From: Bacillota bacterium
Lineage (GTDB): Bacteria; Bacillota; Clostridia; Peptostreptococcales; Anaerovoracaceae
DNA: 64,000 bases
NCBI GenBank assembly: GCA_029006195.1
Contig: JAQXGH010000017.1
Location: forward strand, 1 to 64,000
Reading direction: 5' to 3'
Positions 55,883-64,000 of the stretch are shown one piece after another. Each line of letters starts with the position of its first letter. Position 1 is the first letter of the stretch. The translations under genes were made by a program, and so were the position numbers. The notes beneath the pieces are model-generated. The model was not told where the DNA came from. It worked only from the letters and a program-made list of their open reading frames with translations, and ran no database searches.

Positions 55883-57289
55883 ATGATATTAAGTAAGACT
55901 CAGAGCTTGTGTCCTAAGTGTCACAAGCCTATTAACGCACTCTATATCGAGGAGAAGACGGGATGCTCCTGCTGCGAGGATGGTAAAGTTTATTTCGTGC
56001 AGCAGTGTCCGGAGCACGGCGAGTTTAAGACTCTGGCTTCGGAATCATCGGCGGATTTTAAGAGATGGGTGAAAAACCCTGTGATAAATATCCCGCCAAA
56101 GGAAGCTATAACTGAGGGTGATCCCGAGGACGCCAGCTGTCCGCTGCATTGCGGCACATGCACCAATCACTTGCAGACAGCATGCTGCGTACTTATCGAT
56201 ATAACAGACAGATGCAATCAGTACTGTCCTTACTGTTTCGCGCGTGCGGATGAGGATGCGTCAAAGGCTAATGAGCCAACGCTTATAGAGCTTGAAGCTA
56301 AATTTGACAGATTGATTGAGCTTGGCGAGGAAGGAAGAGAATTCAATATTCAGCTTTCGGGCGGCGAGCCAACAGTCAGAGATGATCTTCCTGAGATTAT
56401 TCGCATGGCGAAATCTAAGGGTTTCGAGTATATCCAGATTAACTCAAATGGCAAGAGACTCGCTGAAGAAGATGGCTACGCCAAGACTTTGGCAGATGCC
56501 GGTGCGTCAGTTATATTCATGCAATTTGATGGAACTGATGATGAGATATACATGAAGCTGAGGGGCCAGGCTCTATTTGAAACAAAAGTCAAGGCCATAA
56601 GAAACTGCGAGAAGGCAGGTCTGGCGGTAACGCTAGTGCCGACAATTGTTAAAGGTGTAAACGACCAGAATATTGGTGAAATGATGGATTTCTTAGTTGA
56701 TAATGTCAACGTTGTCAAAGGCATCCATTTCCAGCCAGCAAGCTTCTTTGGCAGATATCCGGATGGAGACGAGCTTGAAGGCAGAATCACAATGTTCGGG
56801 CTGCTCCGTCAGTTGGAAGCTCAAAGGCCTGAATTCAAATATGAGGACTCACTTCCGATTGCTACCGGTCATACGCTTTGTTGCTTTTACAGCACATACA
56901 TCAAAGAACCGGATGGAAGCGTTAGATGCACAGTGACAAATAAGCAGAAGGATGAGGGCGTAAGTTGCTGCTGTGATATGACTCAGGCAGACCAGCTGGA
57001 AGTAATAAAGAAGGACAGAGACTACGTTCTCAATAAGTGGGATGTTAAGGTTCCAGAAGAGACTTGCTGTTGCTGCTGTGATCAGCCACAGGTGGGGAGC
57101 TCAGAGGAAATCACTGACATCGACGAATTCCTCAGCTACTACAGAAGGAACACATTCACAGTTACCGGAATGGCATTCCAGGATATCACTAACCTTGATG
57201 CAGAACGTCTAAAAAGATGCAGAGTCGTTCAGCTGACTGATGATAACAGACTGGTGCCTTTCTGCGCATACAACACTATTTATAGATAA
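55883..57289 (+). CDS. Radical SAM protein (resembles the family named TrsS)
   Basis: IDITDRCNQYCPYCFARAD CxxxCxxC; FNIQLSGGEPTVRDDLPEI; N-terminal CPKCHKPINALY...GCSCCEDG, CPLHCGTC; C-terminal GVSCCCDMTQADQ, EETCCCCCDQP. Confidence 0.88.
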   Translation: MILSKTQSLCPKCHKPINALYIEEKTGCSCCEDGKVYFVQQCPEHGEFKTLASESSADFKRWVKNPVINIPPKEAITEGDPEDASCPLHCGTCTNHLQTACCVLIDITDRCNQYCPYCFARADEDASKANEPTLIELEAKFDRLIELGEEGREFNIQLSGGEPTVRDDLPEIIRMAKSKGFEYIQINSNGKRLAEEDGYAKTLADAGASVIFMQFDGTDDEIYMKLRGQALFETKVKAIRNCEKAGLAVTLVPTIVKGVNDQNIGEMMDFLVDNVNVVKGIHFQPASFFGRYPDGDELEGRITMFGLLRQLEAQRPEFKYEDSLPIATGHTLCCFYSTYIKEPDGSVRCTVTNKQKDEGVSCCCDMTQADQLEVIKKDRDYVLNKWDVKVPEETCCCCCDQPQVGSSEEITDIDEFLSYYRRNTFTVTGMAFQDITNLDAERLKRCRVVQLTDDNRLVPFCAYNTIYR

Positions 57290-57306
57290 AAAAGGAGTTT
57301 TACATA

Positions 57307-58032
57307 ATGTCAATCGAAAGACCTGGTGAATTCAAAATCACCGACAGAGCACTGGAAATCGCTAATTTCAAAGAGGGCAGCAGAATTCTAGATATCGGCT
57401 GCGGAGAAGGTGATACAGTAAATCATCTTAACGAAATGGGAATGAAGGCTGAAGGTATCGAAATGAACCTGACTAAAATAGTAGAAGCCAAGAAAAAATT
57501 CCCTGGAATCAATGTTAATTATGGCGACGGCGAATTCCTGGATGAGTGGCCATCATACACATTTGACGGAATCACAATGGAATGCGTTCTCAGCCTTATA
57601 AATATACCTGAAGAATCACTGAACGAAGCCTACTGCGTTCTCAAAAAGGGCGGCAAGCTCATAATCACTGACCTTTATGAGAGGGACCCTGATCCTAAGC
57701 AGATGGCAGTCGTGGCGATGGAAGCCAAGAGACAGTCAAGACTTCCTCATCACGAAGGCGACTGCGAAAACAGAGGGCTCAAATACGTTGACTTCAGATT
57801 TGAAGGCGCTTTCTATAAGGAACCGCTCATCAAAATGATCGAAGAAGTGGGATTTAAGGTTAAAGCCTTTGAAGACTTTTCGATAGAGCTCGACAATTAT
57901 GCGGCTCAGATCATGCTTGATGGCGGTAAACTGGAAGACGCGTGCAAAGGCCTCAAACTCGAGCACAATGGCCAGAGAAGAAAGATCGGCTATTTTATGA
58001 TCGTAGCTGAGAAGCCTTTGCTTACAAGATAG
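57307..58032 (+). CDS. Class I SAM-dependent methyltransferase (resembles DVU_1556 family)
   Basis: GSRILDIGCGEGDTVNHLNEMGMKAEGIEMN; GGKLIITDLYERDP. Confidence 0.85.
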   Translation: MSIERPGEFKITDRALEIANFKEGSRILDIGCGEGDTVNHLNEMGMKAEGIEMNLTKIVEAKKKFPGINVNYGDGEFLDEWPSYTFDGITMECVLSLINIPEESLNEAYCVLKKGGKLIITDLYERDPDPKQMAVVAMEAKRQSRLPHHEGDCENRGLKYVDFRFEGAFYKEPLIKMIEEVGFKVKAFEDFSIELDNYAAQIMLDGGKLEDACKGLKLEHNGQRRKIGYFMIVAEKPLLTR

Positions 58033-58058
58033 ACTAAAAGAAAGGAACATACTTCAAC

Positions 58059-59162
58059 ATGATAAAACACCTGGACATCTGGACAGCAACTAAAGTACGC
58101 GATGCAGCTCACGATCCATATGCGGCTCTGACTAGAGAAGAAATAAACGCATATACAATCGAAAGACTCAAAGAGCAGCTTCTCTACGTAACAGAAAACA
58201 GCGTTTTATATCAGGATCTTTACAAGGACATAGACATCAAGGCAATGTGTCAGCTGGAGGGCTCAGAATTCATGAAAGCCTTCAGAACGCTGCCTCCGAC
58301 AACTCCTGAAATGCTGAAAGAAAGAGAAACTGACTTCCTCTGCGTGAGCCAGTCTGAAATCAGCCGCATCGTTACACTGCCTACAAGCGGCAGCACAGGA
58401 AAGCCAAAGCGCGTTTACTTCACAGAAGAAGACCAGCAGCTGACAGTGGATTTCTTTAACCACGGAATGAGACTCATCTGCGATCCTAGCGATGTTGTAC
58501 TCATCCTAATGCCTGCTAATGTTCCGGGTTCCATCGGTAAACTCTTAGGCCAGGGCCTTCGCGACATGGGTGCAAAGGCTATAGAATACGGCCTTCCGGT
58601 TTCTATTAAAGATGAGGCTGCTGATATTATCGATATCATGAAGAAGGAGAAGGTTACTTCGATCGTAGCTCTCCCAACTCATATGATTAAGCTGGCAAGA
58701 GAAGCTGAAAGCGCAGGAATCACTGACTATGATTCACCTGATTTTGTTCAGCTTAGAAGCATCCTGCTCAGTGCTGAATACGTTCCTGAAGAAACTGTAA
58801 TGATGCTTGAGGAAACATTCGAATGCTGCATCTACGAACATTACGGCATGACTGAAATGGGACTGGGCTGCGCAGTAAGCTGCGGCTTTGGAAATGGTTA
58901 TCATGTTCGGGAATCAGATCTTTTCCTGGAAATCGTCGACTCAAGAAACGGCGAACCTATGCCAGAAGGAGCATTTGGCGAAATCGTATTCACTACCCTC
59001 ACAAGAAAGGGTATGCCATTCATCCGCTACAGAACAGGCGATTTCAGCAGATGGATCACAGAACCATGTATGTGCGGCAGCGTTCTTAAGCGTATAGATA
59101 AGGTCGGCTCCAGAGATATCATCAAGGGAATGCTTGTTGATAGAATCAACGGTATTAAGTAA
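58059..59162 (+). CDS. AMP-dependent CoA ligase / phenylacetate-CoA-ligase-like (resembles DVU_1553 family)
   Basis: TLPTSGSTGKPKRVYFTEEDQQLTVDFF; FECCIYEHYGMTEMGLGCAVSC; GEIVFTTLTRKGMPFIRYRTGDFSRWI. Confidence 0.85.
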   Translation: MIKHLDIWTATKVRDAAHDPYAALTREEINAYTIERLKEQLLYVTENSVLYQDLYKDIDIKAMCQLEGSEFMKAFRTLPPTTPEMLKERETDFLCVSQSEISRIVTLPTSGSTGKPKRVYFTEEDQQLTVDFFNHGMRLICDPSDVVLILMPANVPGSIGKLLGQGLRDMGAKAIEYGLPVSIKDEAADIIDIMKKEKVTSIVALPTHMIKLAREAESAGITDYDSPDFVQLRSILLSAEYVPEETVMMLEETFECCIYEHYGMTEMGLGCAVSCGFGNGYHVRESDLFLEIVDSRNGEPMPEGAFGEIVFTTLTRKGMPFIRYRTGDFSRWITEPCMCGSVLKRIDKVGSRDIIKGMLVDRINGIK

Positions 59163-59174
59163 GGAGGGGAAGAA

Positions 59175-60611
59175 GTGATTAGAATCGGATATAACAGAGA
59201 TTTGGTCGGAGATTTCAATGAAAGATTCGGCGTAATAATTCTGGCTGCAGGCAAGTCAAGCAGAATGAACGACTTTAAGCCACTGCTTCCAGTTGACGGC
59301 ATGAGCGCTCTTGAAGGTCTCATTGAAGCCACTAAAATCGCAGGTGTTACAGACATCGCTGTAGTAACTGGATATAAGCGCGAAGAACTGTCAGATATTA
59401 TAGCAGCTTCCGGCGCAAAAGAAATATACAACGAAAACTACGAGGACGGTATGTTCTCATCAATAAAAGCTGGCCTGACTGGAGCAGAAGAAGGCTTTGA
59501 CGATAAGGAAGGCTTCCTTCTTATGCCAGTTGACTGCCCGCTGATCAGCGCCAGAGTTCTTCGTGAACTCATGTCAGTGGCAGGCACAGAAACTACACCT
59601 GAAGGCTATGAAGAATTCGCAGTAGTTACATATGAAGGAAAGAAGGGCCATCCGCTCTACATCCCTCGCGGCTACATCGCAGAAATCTGCGAGTACGACG
59701 GACCTGGCGGACTCAAGGCCATCACAGACAAGTACTGGGATAGAATGAAGCGTGTAGCTGTTGACGAAGAAGGCGTTATCCTCGATATGGACACACCGGA
59801 AGGATACCAGGATATCATTAATTTCGTATCCAAAGGCTTCAAACGCGAAAAGTTAGAACTCCTGACAGCCCGCAAGAGAATTTTCCTGGTGCGCCATGGC
59901 GAAACTCAGCAGCACGATGAACCTGTATTCATCGGCCAGTATGATGTTCCGCTTTCAGATGAAGGGCGTTCGCAGGCTTTGGAAGCTGCCAAAGGAATCG
60001 CAGCAGGCATGCAGGAAGACGTAGAAGCTGAAATGATGGGTATGGACAAGTTTGGCAGAGAACCAATGCCAGCAATCGAAAGAATCTACTCGAGCGATTT
60101 ATCACGTGCAGCAGAAACCGCAGAAATCATCAAGGATTACCTGAATGAGCATTTCGCAATGGCTGGGCTGAACCTGGACGTACGCTACGATGAGGGTCTT
60201 CGCGAAATCAATCTGGGCGCTTGGGAAGGCAAAGCCATCAGCCAGGTCCAGGCGGAAGACCCTGTTGGTTACGAACGTCGCGGCAAAGAAATGTTCACAT
60301 ACAAAACTGAAGGAGCAGAAAACTTCTACGATATGCAGTACAGAGTTCTGGGCGCATTCCGCGAGATCCTCAGAAACGATGATGCCAAGGATATCATCAT
60401 CATCGCACACAGCGGCGTAATCCGCGCTCTTGAAAACAACATCAACGACCTGCGCGTCGACGATGACTGGGATCCAATCCCTAAGGGCGGCTTCCGCATG
60501 TTCACACCATTCCCTGTGAAAAACGAAAAGCCAGAGGAAGATGCAGGCGAAAAGCCAATGAACATGAACGACATGACGCTTGAAGCGTGTCTGGAATACT
60601 ACAAACAGTAA
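59175..60611 (+). CDS. MobA/MocA-like NTP transferase fused to histidine phosphatase (resembles DVU_1551 family)
   Basis: FGVIILAAGKSSRMNDFKPLLPVDG...LLMPVDCPLIS...VTYEGKKGHPLYIPR; C-term KRIFLVRHGETQQHDEPVFIGQYDVPLSDEGRSQA...IIAHSGVIRAL. Confidence 0.9.
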   Translation: MIRIGYNRDLVGDFNERFGVIILAAGKSSRMNDFKPLLPVDGMSALEGLIEATKIAGVTDIAVVTGYKREELSDIIAASGAKEIYNENYEDGMFSSIKAGLTGAEEGFDDKEGFLLMPVDCPLISARVLRELMSVAGTETTPEGYEEFAVVTYEGKKGHPLYIPRGYIAEICEYDGPGGLKAITDKYWDRMKRVAVDEEGVILDMDTPEGYQDIINFVSKGFKREKLELLTARKRIFLVRHGETQQHDEPVFIGQYDVPLSDEGRSQALEAAKGIAAGMQEDVEAEMMGMDKFGREPMPAIERIYSSDLSRAAETAEIIKDYLNEHFAMAGLNLDVRYDEGLREINLGAWEGKAISQVQAEDPVGYERRGKEMFTYKTEGAENFYDMQYRVLGAFREILRNDDAKDIIIIAHSGVIRALENNINDLRVDDDWDPIPKGGFRMFTPFPVKNEKPEEDAGEKPMNMNDMTLEACLEYYKQ

Positions 60612-60643
60612 ACATTCGTATGATAAAAGTAATATGAACTCAA

Positions 60644-61405
60644 TCAAGGTTTTGATTTCAGCGTGAGTGCTGTTCCGTACTGTTTGAATTTGATGCCGGT
60701 AGCGACTTCGATTGCGTGGTGCCTGATTTCAGGGCCAGGGCAGAAACCGTTCAGTTCGATTGCGCCTCTTTCGAAGAGCTCGCGGCTCATTGGGGTGCTC
60801 GGTCCGAGGACTATCGGGTTGTTTGCGATGTCCAGGAGGCGGGGGAGTGTTTTGTTTATAAAAGCTGATCCTGTGATGAAGGCGTAGTCGCATTCGGGCA
60901 GGATGTATTCGCAGGCTGAATCTGGGAAGTCGCCAGGCTGTGGTTTACGTTCCAGAACGTACAGCTCGGAGTCAGTCAAATATTCTTCGAGTTTTGTGAA
61001 GTGGCCGACTACTGCGACTTTCTTGCCGGCTGCCAAAGATTTGTAGTCGTTGAAACCGTTGGAAGCGTTTGGCTTTTGGGACATGCCGCGAAAAAGCTTT
61101 GGGTCCGTCAGATGATGATAGGAGTTGAGGTAAGCGTTGAGTGCCGCGGTTCCGATGGAAGCTTCGAGGAAGTTCCAGGATTCGCAGTAGCATGCGGCGT
61201 CTTTAAGGGGCATGCCTAGGAAATCGTGATTCGCAATTCCGGAGAACTCAAAAAGGTCAAAGTCTTGTTCGTTGACTGTGACCGCCATTCCTACATATTC
61301 GCCGGCTCCGACGATGGTCCAAACTTCGCCAACGTGCACGAAGTCGATTACTGCGTCTAAATCGTCAGGTATTTCATCTATTATTTTGTCATAAAATTTC
61401 CACAT
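60644..61405 (-). CDS. DUF364-like (Rossmann-like, putative metal-chelation) protein
   Basis: MWKFYDKIIDEIPDDLDAVIDFVHVGEVWTIVGAGEYVGMAVTV...KKVAVVGHFTKLEEYL...CDYAFITGSAFINKTLPRLLDIANN.PIVLGPSTPMSRELFERGAIELNGF; start moved to ATG 61405. Confidence 0.7.
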   Translation of the reverse strand: MWKFYDKIIDEIPDDLDAVIDFVHVGEVWTIVGAGEYVGMAVTVNEQDFDLFEFSGIANHDFLGMPLKDAACYCESWNFLEASIGTAALNAYLNSYHHLTDPKLFRGMSQKPNASNGFNDYKSLAAGKKVAVVGHFTKLEEYLTDSELYVLERKPQPGDFPDSACEYILPECDYAFITGSAFINKTLPRLLDIANNPIVLGPSTPMSRELFERGAIELNGFCPGPEIRHHAIEVATGIKFKQYGTALTLKSKP

Positions 61406-61409
61406 AATT

Positions 61410-62039
61410 TTATCCTTTTTGAATGTGAGCGCAGATAAATGCGCAGACCGCCTCGCGTGCCTCATCAGAAGTTTGGGCATCGCGGTCAAAATAGAGAATC
61501 GAGCCGCCAAGCTCGCCCTCGATGAAGCGGTGAAGATCTGCGTTAAGCTTGACCAGGCTGGCATCCATTCGCTTCGTGCTTTCGGGGTGCTTGATGACTC
61601 CTATGCACGGGATGCCTGACGCCAGCAGGTTCGTGAGTGCTTGACGGTAGACTGGAACTGCCAATTCGTGGCCGCCGATCTCGTCGAGTAAGACGAGTGG
61701 TGGTGAAGTGCTAAGCGCATCGGTGAGGTAGTCGAGGGCAATGCCTTCGAAAACTTCGGAGTGCTTTTTCATTCCGAATTCGCCGAAATATTTGAATATG
61801 CCTTTGGCAAGGCATTCGTCTGCATCAAGATTAGGCCAGCCTGAAATAACTTCGTTCAGCGGGCGGGTCAGCGGTTCGCCTGCGGCTGCGATGCGAAAGG
61901 CAATGGTGTCACCGCCGGAAGTGAGGCGCTGACTTGTGAAGCCGGCCAGCGATGAGCAATCGAAGCTGGCGAGCGCCTGGCGTATTAAAGTCGATTTGCC
62001 CGTTTGGATAGGGCCTTCGAGAAATAGCAGTTTAGACAT
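61410..62039 (-). CDS. THEP1-like nucleoside-triphosphatase
   Basis: MSKLLFLEGPIQTGKSTLIRQAL (P-loop); PPLVLLDEIGGHELAVPVYRQALTNLLASGIPCIGVIKHP; start moved to ATG 62039. Confidence 0.8.
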   Translation of the reverse strand: MSKLLFLEGPIQTGKSTLIRQALASFDCSSLAGFTSQRLTSGGDTIAFRIAAAGEPLTRPLNEVISGWPNLDADECLAKGIFKYFGEFGMKKHSEVFEGIALDYLTDALSTSPPLVLLDEIGGHELAVPVYRQALTNLLASGIPCIGVIKHPESTKRMDASLVKLNADLHRFIEGELGGSILYFDRDAQTSDEAREAVCAFICAHIQKG

Positions 62040-62053
62040 AGTAGCGAGATCCT

Positions 62054-62911
62054 TTACTTGTAAGCGACAGTTCTTTCTGCGCACTTGCCGAACATGTGAT
62101 AGCCGCTGGCACCTTCGCTGATGTAGTCCAGGGCCATGTCTGGGTCAGTTACTATAATGCCGCCAGCGCATGTAACGCCTGCGTCAAAGAGTGCATCAGG
62201 GAGCATGCTGACAGTTGGACCTGTTACGATGATAGTAGCGTCTGGTTTAGCAAGTTCTAAAAGGCCTGCCAGAGTATCGTTTAACATAGTAACGCCGGTG
62301 ATAACCAGAAGGTCAGCATCTGGCACTACAGTTGCAGCCTGATCTGCTGGAACGAAATGCTCCATTTCGGCTGCTTTGAGAGTGCGGGAATCCATTTCCA
62401 GAACGTGCCAATTGCAGTTTGACTGGCGGAGCTGGCGCATGATTGGAACCATGGCACCGACAACGACAGCGTGGTTATAATTATTAACGTCTACTTCATC
62501 AAAAGCGTCACCGTAGGACATGCATGATGAAGGGCCGCCTGGAAGTTTGCCTTCTGCTTCAAGTACTGCGATCGAAAGCGCGTTCAGAGTTGAGATGCCA
62601 AGAGCGCATTTCAGAGGGTTGCTGTCAAAAATATCTTCCAGGAAACCGCGGATAGGTGTGCCGGCCATTTTGCCGGCATACGGCATAGCTTTGGCGGAAG
62701 TTGGGCAGCAAACAGCTGCGGGCATTTCCTTGATAGGTGTAAAGCAAAGGCCACCGTGCCCGGTTGAAATTTTCACTCCACTGAAGAAGAGCCCCAGTGT
62801 TGCGCGTTCAATTGTGATCTTATCTAAGGCGTCTTCGCCAAAAGCTGCTGTTGCACGAACTTTAACGGATTCGACACATTTCTGCAATAATTCAGATGAT
62901 TGCTTTTTCAT
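62054..62911 (-). CDS. DUF364/DUF4213-like protein
   Basis: ATLGLFFSGVKISTGHGGLCFTPI...GISTLNALS...AVVVGAMVPIMRQLRQSNCNWHVLEMD...DLLVITGVTMLNDTLAGLLELAKPDATIIVTGPTVSMLPDALFDAGVTCAGGIIVTDPD. Confidence 0.8.
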   Translation of the reverse strand: MKKQSSELLQKCVESVKVRATAAFGEDALDKITIERATLGLFFSGVKISTGHGGLCFTPIKEMPAAVCCPTSAKAMPYAGKMAGTPIRGFLEDIFDSNPLKCALGISTLNALSIAVLEAEGKLPGGPSSCMSYGDAFDEVDVNNYNHAVVVGAMVPIMRQLRQSNCNWHVLEMDSRTLKAAEMEHFVPADQAATVVPDADLLVITGVTMLNDTLAGLLELAKPDATIIVTGPTVSMLPDALFDAGVTCAGGIIVTDPDMALDYISEGASGYHMFGKCAERTVAYK

Positions 62912-63010
62912 GTTAATACCTCGCTTAATAAAATATGATAGTGGTATGGGATAATTTTAAAAGTTATAATAAAAATAGTCAATAAAAGCAGGCAAAATGG
63001 AGAAGTCATT

Positions 63011-63898
63011 ATGAGTATGATAAATTGGAATGAACTCTGGAAAGAAATGAACCGACAGGCGGGGACTGATAATTCCAGTGATTTTTGGGATGCTTTCGCA
63101 CCTAGATTTAGAAAGAAAGTTAAGGATAAAGATCCATATGTTGAGCAGTTTTATGAACTGGCCGAGATAAAGCCAGGGGACACGCTTTTTGATATGGGGT
63201 GCGGTTCGGGTACTTTGGCTATCCCTTATGCGAAGAAAGGGCACGAAGTTTATGCTGCGGATTTTTCGCAAGGCATGCTGGATAATCTGATGATGGGAGC
63301 AGCAGAAGAAGGTGTGGCGGACAGGATACATCCTATTAAGCTGGACTGGAACGAGGACTGGAGCCAGAGAGAACTGCCTGTGTGCGATGTAGCTTTTTCA
63401 TCAAGATCAATAATATGCGATGATCTGACGCAGGCGCTTAAGAATCTGGAATCCGTAGCCAGAAGAAGATGCTGCATGGCTGTTTGGGATAGTCCAAACA
63501 GCGGCTATGACAGATACGTAGCAGATGCAGTGGGATATGAGAGACCTGGCTGCGGCACATATGTATACGTATTAAATGAGCTTATCGATAGGGATGTTTT
63601 CCCGGAGCTGCTCTTTGTTAAAAGCCCGTTCAGATCGTCAAAGTATGAGACTTTCGAGCAGGGAGTAGAGAAGCTTCGCGGCGGATTTGAAAGACCGCTT
63701 ACGGAGGAGCAGGAGAGGATTTTCCTGGAATACTGCAATAAGCATCTGGTATTCCACATTGTAGAAGATGGAGGCGGTGTCAGTGCGAGAAAGGATGCGC
63801 AGGGCAAGAAGGAGTTCTGGCAGCTTGATCATGATACTATGTCAACGACTGCTTTCATAAGATGGGATAAAGAGAATGTTTATGGCAAAATCAGATAA
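63011..63898 (+). CDS. Class I SAM-dependent methyltransferase
   Basis: IKPGDTLFDMGCGSGTLAIPYAKKGHEVYAADFSQGMLDNL. Confidence 0.85.
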   Translation: MSMINWNELWKEMNRQAGTDNSSDFWDAFAPRFRKKVKDKDPYVEQFYELAEIKPGDTLFDMGCGSGTLAIPYAKKGHEVYAADFSQGMLDNLMMGAAEEGVADRIHPIKLDWNEDWSQRELPVCDVAFSSRSIICDDLTQALKNLESVARRRCCMAVWDSPNSGYDRYVADAVGYERPGCGTYVYVLNELIDRDVFPELLFVKSPFRSSKYETFEQGVEKLRGGFERPLTEEQERIFLEYCNKHLVFHIVEDGGGVSARKDAQGKKEFWQLDHDTMSTTAFIRWDKENVYGKIR

Positions 63899-64000
63899 CA
63901 AATTCATATATTTAGGAGACCCTCAGTGCGATAGGATTTCGGGAAACGGTCTTGATTACTCGGCGTGGGCCAGGATTCTTAAAAAGGCTATAAGCGCATG
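63882..64000 (+). CDS. 5' end of a further ORF truncated by the window edge
   Basis: ATG overlapping the preceding gene; open frame MAKSDNKFIYLGDPQCDRISGNGLDYSAWARILKKAISA... Confidence 0.5.
   Translation, partial: MAKSDNKFIYLGDPQCDRISGNGLDYSAWARILKKAISA

Noticed and set aside
55883-57289. Possible selenocysteine (in-frame TGA) in the TrsS-like radical SAM gene
   Set aside because: Frame is open without internal TGA; Cys-rich motifs (SCCCDM, TCCCCCD) fit a Cys version.
1-64000. CRISPR arrays, prophage, transposases, rRNA and tRNA genes
   Set aside because: None recognised on reading; no regularly spaced direct repeats, integrase/transposase motifs or cloverleaf-type sequences were found by eye.

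Overview
The window is 64 kb of a low-to-mid GC, Clostridia-like genome (inferred from RBS style and gene families; species not determined). It is unusually rich in molybdenum/tungsten cofactor biology. From left to right: a hybrid histidine kinase, a SUV3-type helicase, a NusG-II/ApbE/Gx-transporter cluster, a minus-strand Moco operon (moeA-moaA-moaC-mogA-TSUP permease), an envelope cluster (low-complexity proteins plus UPF0182), a glutamine synthetase gene broken by one in-frame TAA, serS and an NlpC/P60 protein. Next comes a plus-strand cluster of about 14.4 kb (22657-37042) preceded by a Moco/Tuco-riboswitch-like leader and a second terminator-linked leader. It encodes secreted proteins built from sulfite-oxidase/molybdopterin-fold-like modules (one of 2208 aa), a FecBCD-type ABC importer, a TolQ/ExbB-like proton channel, a DUF2149/ExbD-like protein and more SUOX-like surface or lipoproteins. 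The right half holds a dicluster flavoprotein with a cysteine-depleted CCG-domain paralog, a 1600-aa HD/nucleotidyltransferase/PRTase-like fusion, a molybdopterin aldehyde oxidoreductase, and a second copy of the Moco-like RNA in front of a ferredoxin plus aldehyde:ferredoxin oxidoreductase. It continues with ThiS/HesA, a MobB-FdhD fusion, and a radical-SAM/methyltransferase/CoA-ligase-like/NTP-transferase cassette. The strongest candidate for an undescribed system is the riboswitch-associated SUOX-fold/ABC/proton-motor cluster. All assignments were made by eye; no searches or folding were run.
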